From: Flavobacteriaceae bacterium
GTDB lineage: Bacteria > Bacteroidota > Bacteroidia > Flavobacteriales > Flavobacteriaceae
Assembly: GCA_014075215.1 (NCBI GenBank)
Contig: CP046177.1
Span: forward strand, 2,294,501-2,358,500
DNA length: 64,000 bases
Reading direction: 5' to 3'
Positions 63,037 to 64,000 of the stretch are shown one piece after another (positions within the stretch are counted from its first letter, which is position 1; every line of letters begins with the position of its first letter). A program made the translations under genes and the position numbers. The notes under the pieces are model-generated. The model did no database searches. It was given only the letters and a program-made list of their open reading frames with translations, and was not told where the DNA came from.

Positions 63037-63369
63037 ATTGATTTGATTTAAATGATACTTCTGTGTTTTTGGTTTGTTGTTCTCATATTTTGGCTTTTTA
63101 TTAAATAATGATACAAACCTATTTGCTTTTTTTGAAACTTCAGTACGCCTGAACCGTACTTTTTTTACTTTTCGCTTTTTTTCATATAGTGTAACTTTTT
63201 AGGGTTCATACTATTTTTACTTTAATACCAACAACAGGCTACCGTTTGAATAGCTATCTGTAAACAGCCGAAAAAAGCACACAACTCCAAGGGAATTCTT
63301 ATCTTAACTCTGAAAAAACTATGGGGCCATAGCAATCTTCGTCTCTTATGTTAGCAGTAGCAAAGATAG
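63037..63369. other. upstream region of the RHS gene, no gene seen
   Basis: On the minus strand TAGGTTTG at 63121-63114 fits the -7 consensus, giving a leader of about 75 nt to the ATG at 63036. The rest (63130-63369) has no convincing frame or repeat. Confidence 0.5.
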
Positions 63370-64000
63370 GGGTCAAGCAAAAAAGTTGTGGGATTTAGAT
63401 TTTTACGCATAAATTTTAGATAGTCTGAATAGGAAGAAAGGAACAGATCTTACGCCTCTAAATTGTAGTCTAAAAGTTTTTATTTTAGCATTAAAAGATT
63501 CAGCAGAAGCATTGGTACTTCTATTATCAAAGAAATTTAAGATGCTTCGATAATGACTTTGTATTGATCTAGCTACTGTTCCAAAACTTTTACTGAACTC
63601 TGATTTTTCTACCTTATCATACCATCTAGCTAGTTTTGTATATGCTACCGCCTTGTCTTTTGTCTTTTGATAAATCGTTGCCAGTTCTCTAGTAAGCTCA
63701 TAAGCTCGTTCCAAGTTGGGGTATCTTTCAAAGAGTAATTCTGCTCTAAATTTTTGTTTGGCTGTCCATTTGTTAGGGGCTTTAAAGAGTAAATACCTAC
63801 TTCTAGCTAGTAGTTGTTTGGGAGTATCTCCATTGTCAAGGATATTCGGTTTAAAGTTTTTTCCTGTTTCTTTAGCCAATGCTATTTCATTATTTTCTTG
63901 TTCTATGGTTTTCCATCTATACTGTATTCGAATTTCTTGCAAGGCATCATAAGCTCGTTTTTGTACATGAAATCGGTCTGTGACCTGAGTAGCTTTAGGA
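63370..64000 (-). mobile_element. second ISAon1-like element, continuing outside window
   Basis: The left end GGGTCAAGCAAAAAAGTTGT resembles the ends of the element at 51571. The transposase is related to, but distinct from, that copy. Confidence 0.7.
63403..64000 (-). CDS. ISAon1-like transposase, 5' part outside window
   Basis: About 199 codons visible. KATQVTDRFHVQKRAYDALQ continues to the window end; STNASAESFNAKIKTFRL carries the last Glu of the DDE triad. Similar arrangement to the copy at 51594 with clear differences. The start lies beyond position 64000. Confidence 0.88.
   Translation of the reverse strand, partial: PKATQVTDRFHVQKRAYDALQEIRIQYRWKTIEQENNEIALAKETGKNFKPNILDNGDTPKQLLARSRYLLFKAPNKWTAKQKFRAELLFERYPNLERAYELTRELATIYQKTKDKAVAYTKLARWYDKVEKSEFSKSFGTVARSIQSHYRSILNFFDNRSTNASAESFNAKIKTFRLQFRGVRSVPFFLFRLSKIYA

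Noticed and set aside
1..64000. CRISPR array
   Set aside because: No set of regularly spaced short repeats was seen, and no cas gene.

Overview
The window is AT-rich DNA from a Flavobacteriaceae-like member of the Bacteroidota. This rests on TAnnTTTG promoter -7 elements, a zeaxanthin-type carotenoid operon, a TonB-dependent receptor paired with a GLPGLI protein, flavobacterial RHS proteins, MobB/MobC-type mobilization genes and ISAon1-like insertion sequences.

Layout. 1-2705: a minus-strand subtilase cut by the window edge, a small membrane protein, and an ECF sigma factor with a downstream membrane protein. 2793-4086: an insertion sequence with perfect terminal repeats and an 8-bp target duplication, landed just upstream of a CarH-like regulator. 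4128-8506: the regulator followed by crtI-crtB-crtZ-crtY. The regulator keeps the W-x9-EH and ExHxxG motifs of B12-based photoreceptors, and its promoter resembles the crtI promoter, so light-controlled carotenogenesis is likely. 8618-8701: tRNA-Leu(CAA) with a terminator.

8746-39164: an integrated mobilizable element of about 30.4 kb, bounded by a 19-bp direct repeat, with its tyrosine integrase at the right end. It carries MobC, a relaxase broken by a stop codon, two different coupling-protein-like ATPases, a run of five coiled-coil genes, a replication-relaxation protein, an anti-restriction-like set (a methylase-like protein lacking NPPY, a RadC-type JAB protein and a DNA methyltransferase), a second recombinase module with a tRNA-Met 3' fragment, and a strongly structured RNA region. 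Its cargo is a TonB receptor, a GLPGLI protein and two paralogous secreted two-cysteine proteins. It also holds remnants of a WD40-STAND NTPase, an AbiH-like gene and a Fic gene. No VirB4 or mating-pore genes are visible, so it looks mobilizable rather than self-conjugative, and partly decayed.

39416-46082: chromosomal genes (long-chain acyl-CoA ligase, pentapeptide-repeat protein, purL). 46249-54736: an accessory island with an RHS scrap, a RelB/RelE-like toxin-antitoxin pair, an intact 1390-residue NACHT protein with an N-terminal PD-(D/E)xK nuclease-like domain (candidate antiphage STAND protein), and layered ISAon1-like and IS3 insertions. 54188-63036: an RHS toxin-like locus ending in a putative clan CD peptidase-like domain with an adjacent lipoprotein (possible immunity protein). 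It is broken by two apparently identical IS110 elements that bracket a middle fragment of a UvrD/PcrA helicase. Each IS110 copy has a structured leader that fits a bridge RNA. The window ends inside another ISAon1-like element.

Main leads: the CarH-like light switch, the intact nuclease-NACHT protein, the RHS peptidase toxin/immunity pair, the secreted-peptide/TonB/GLPGLI cassette, the structured RNA at 30349-30498, and the IS110 bridge-RNA candidates.
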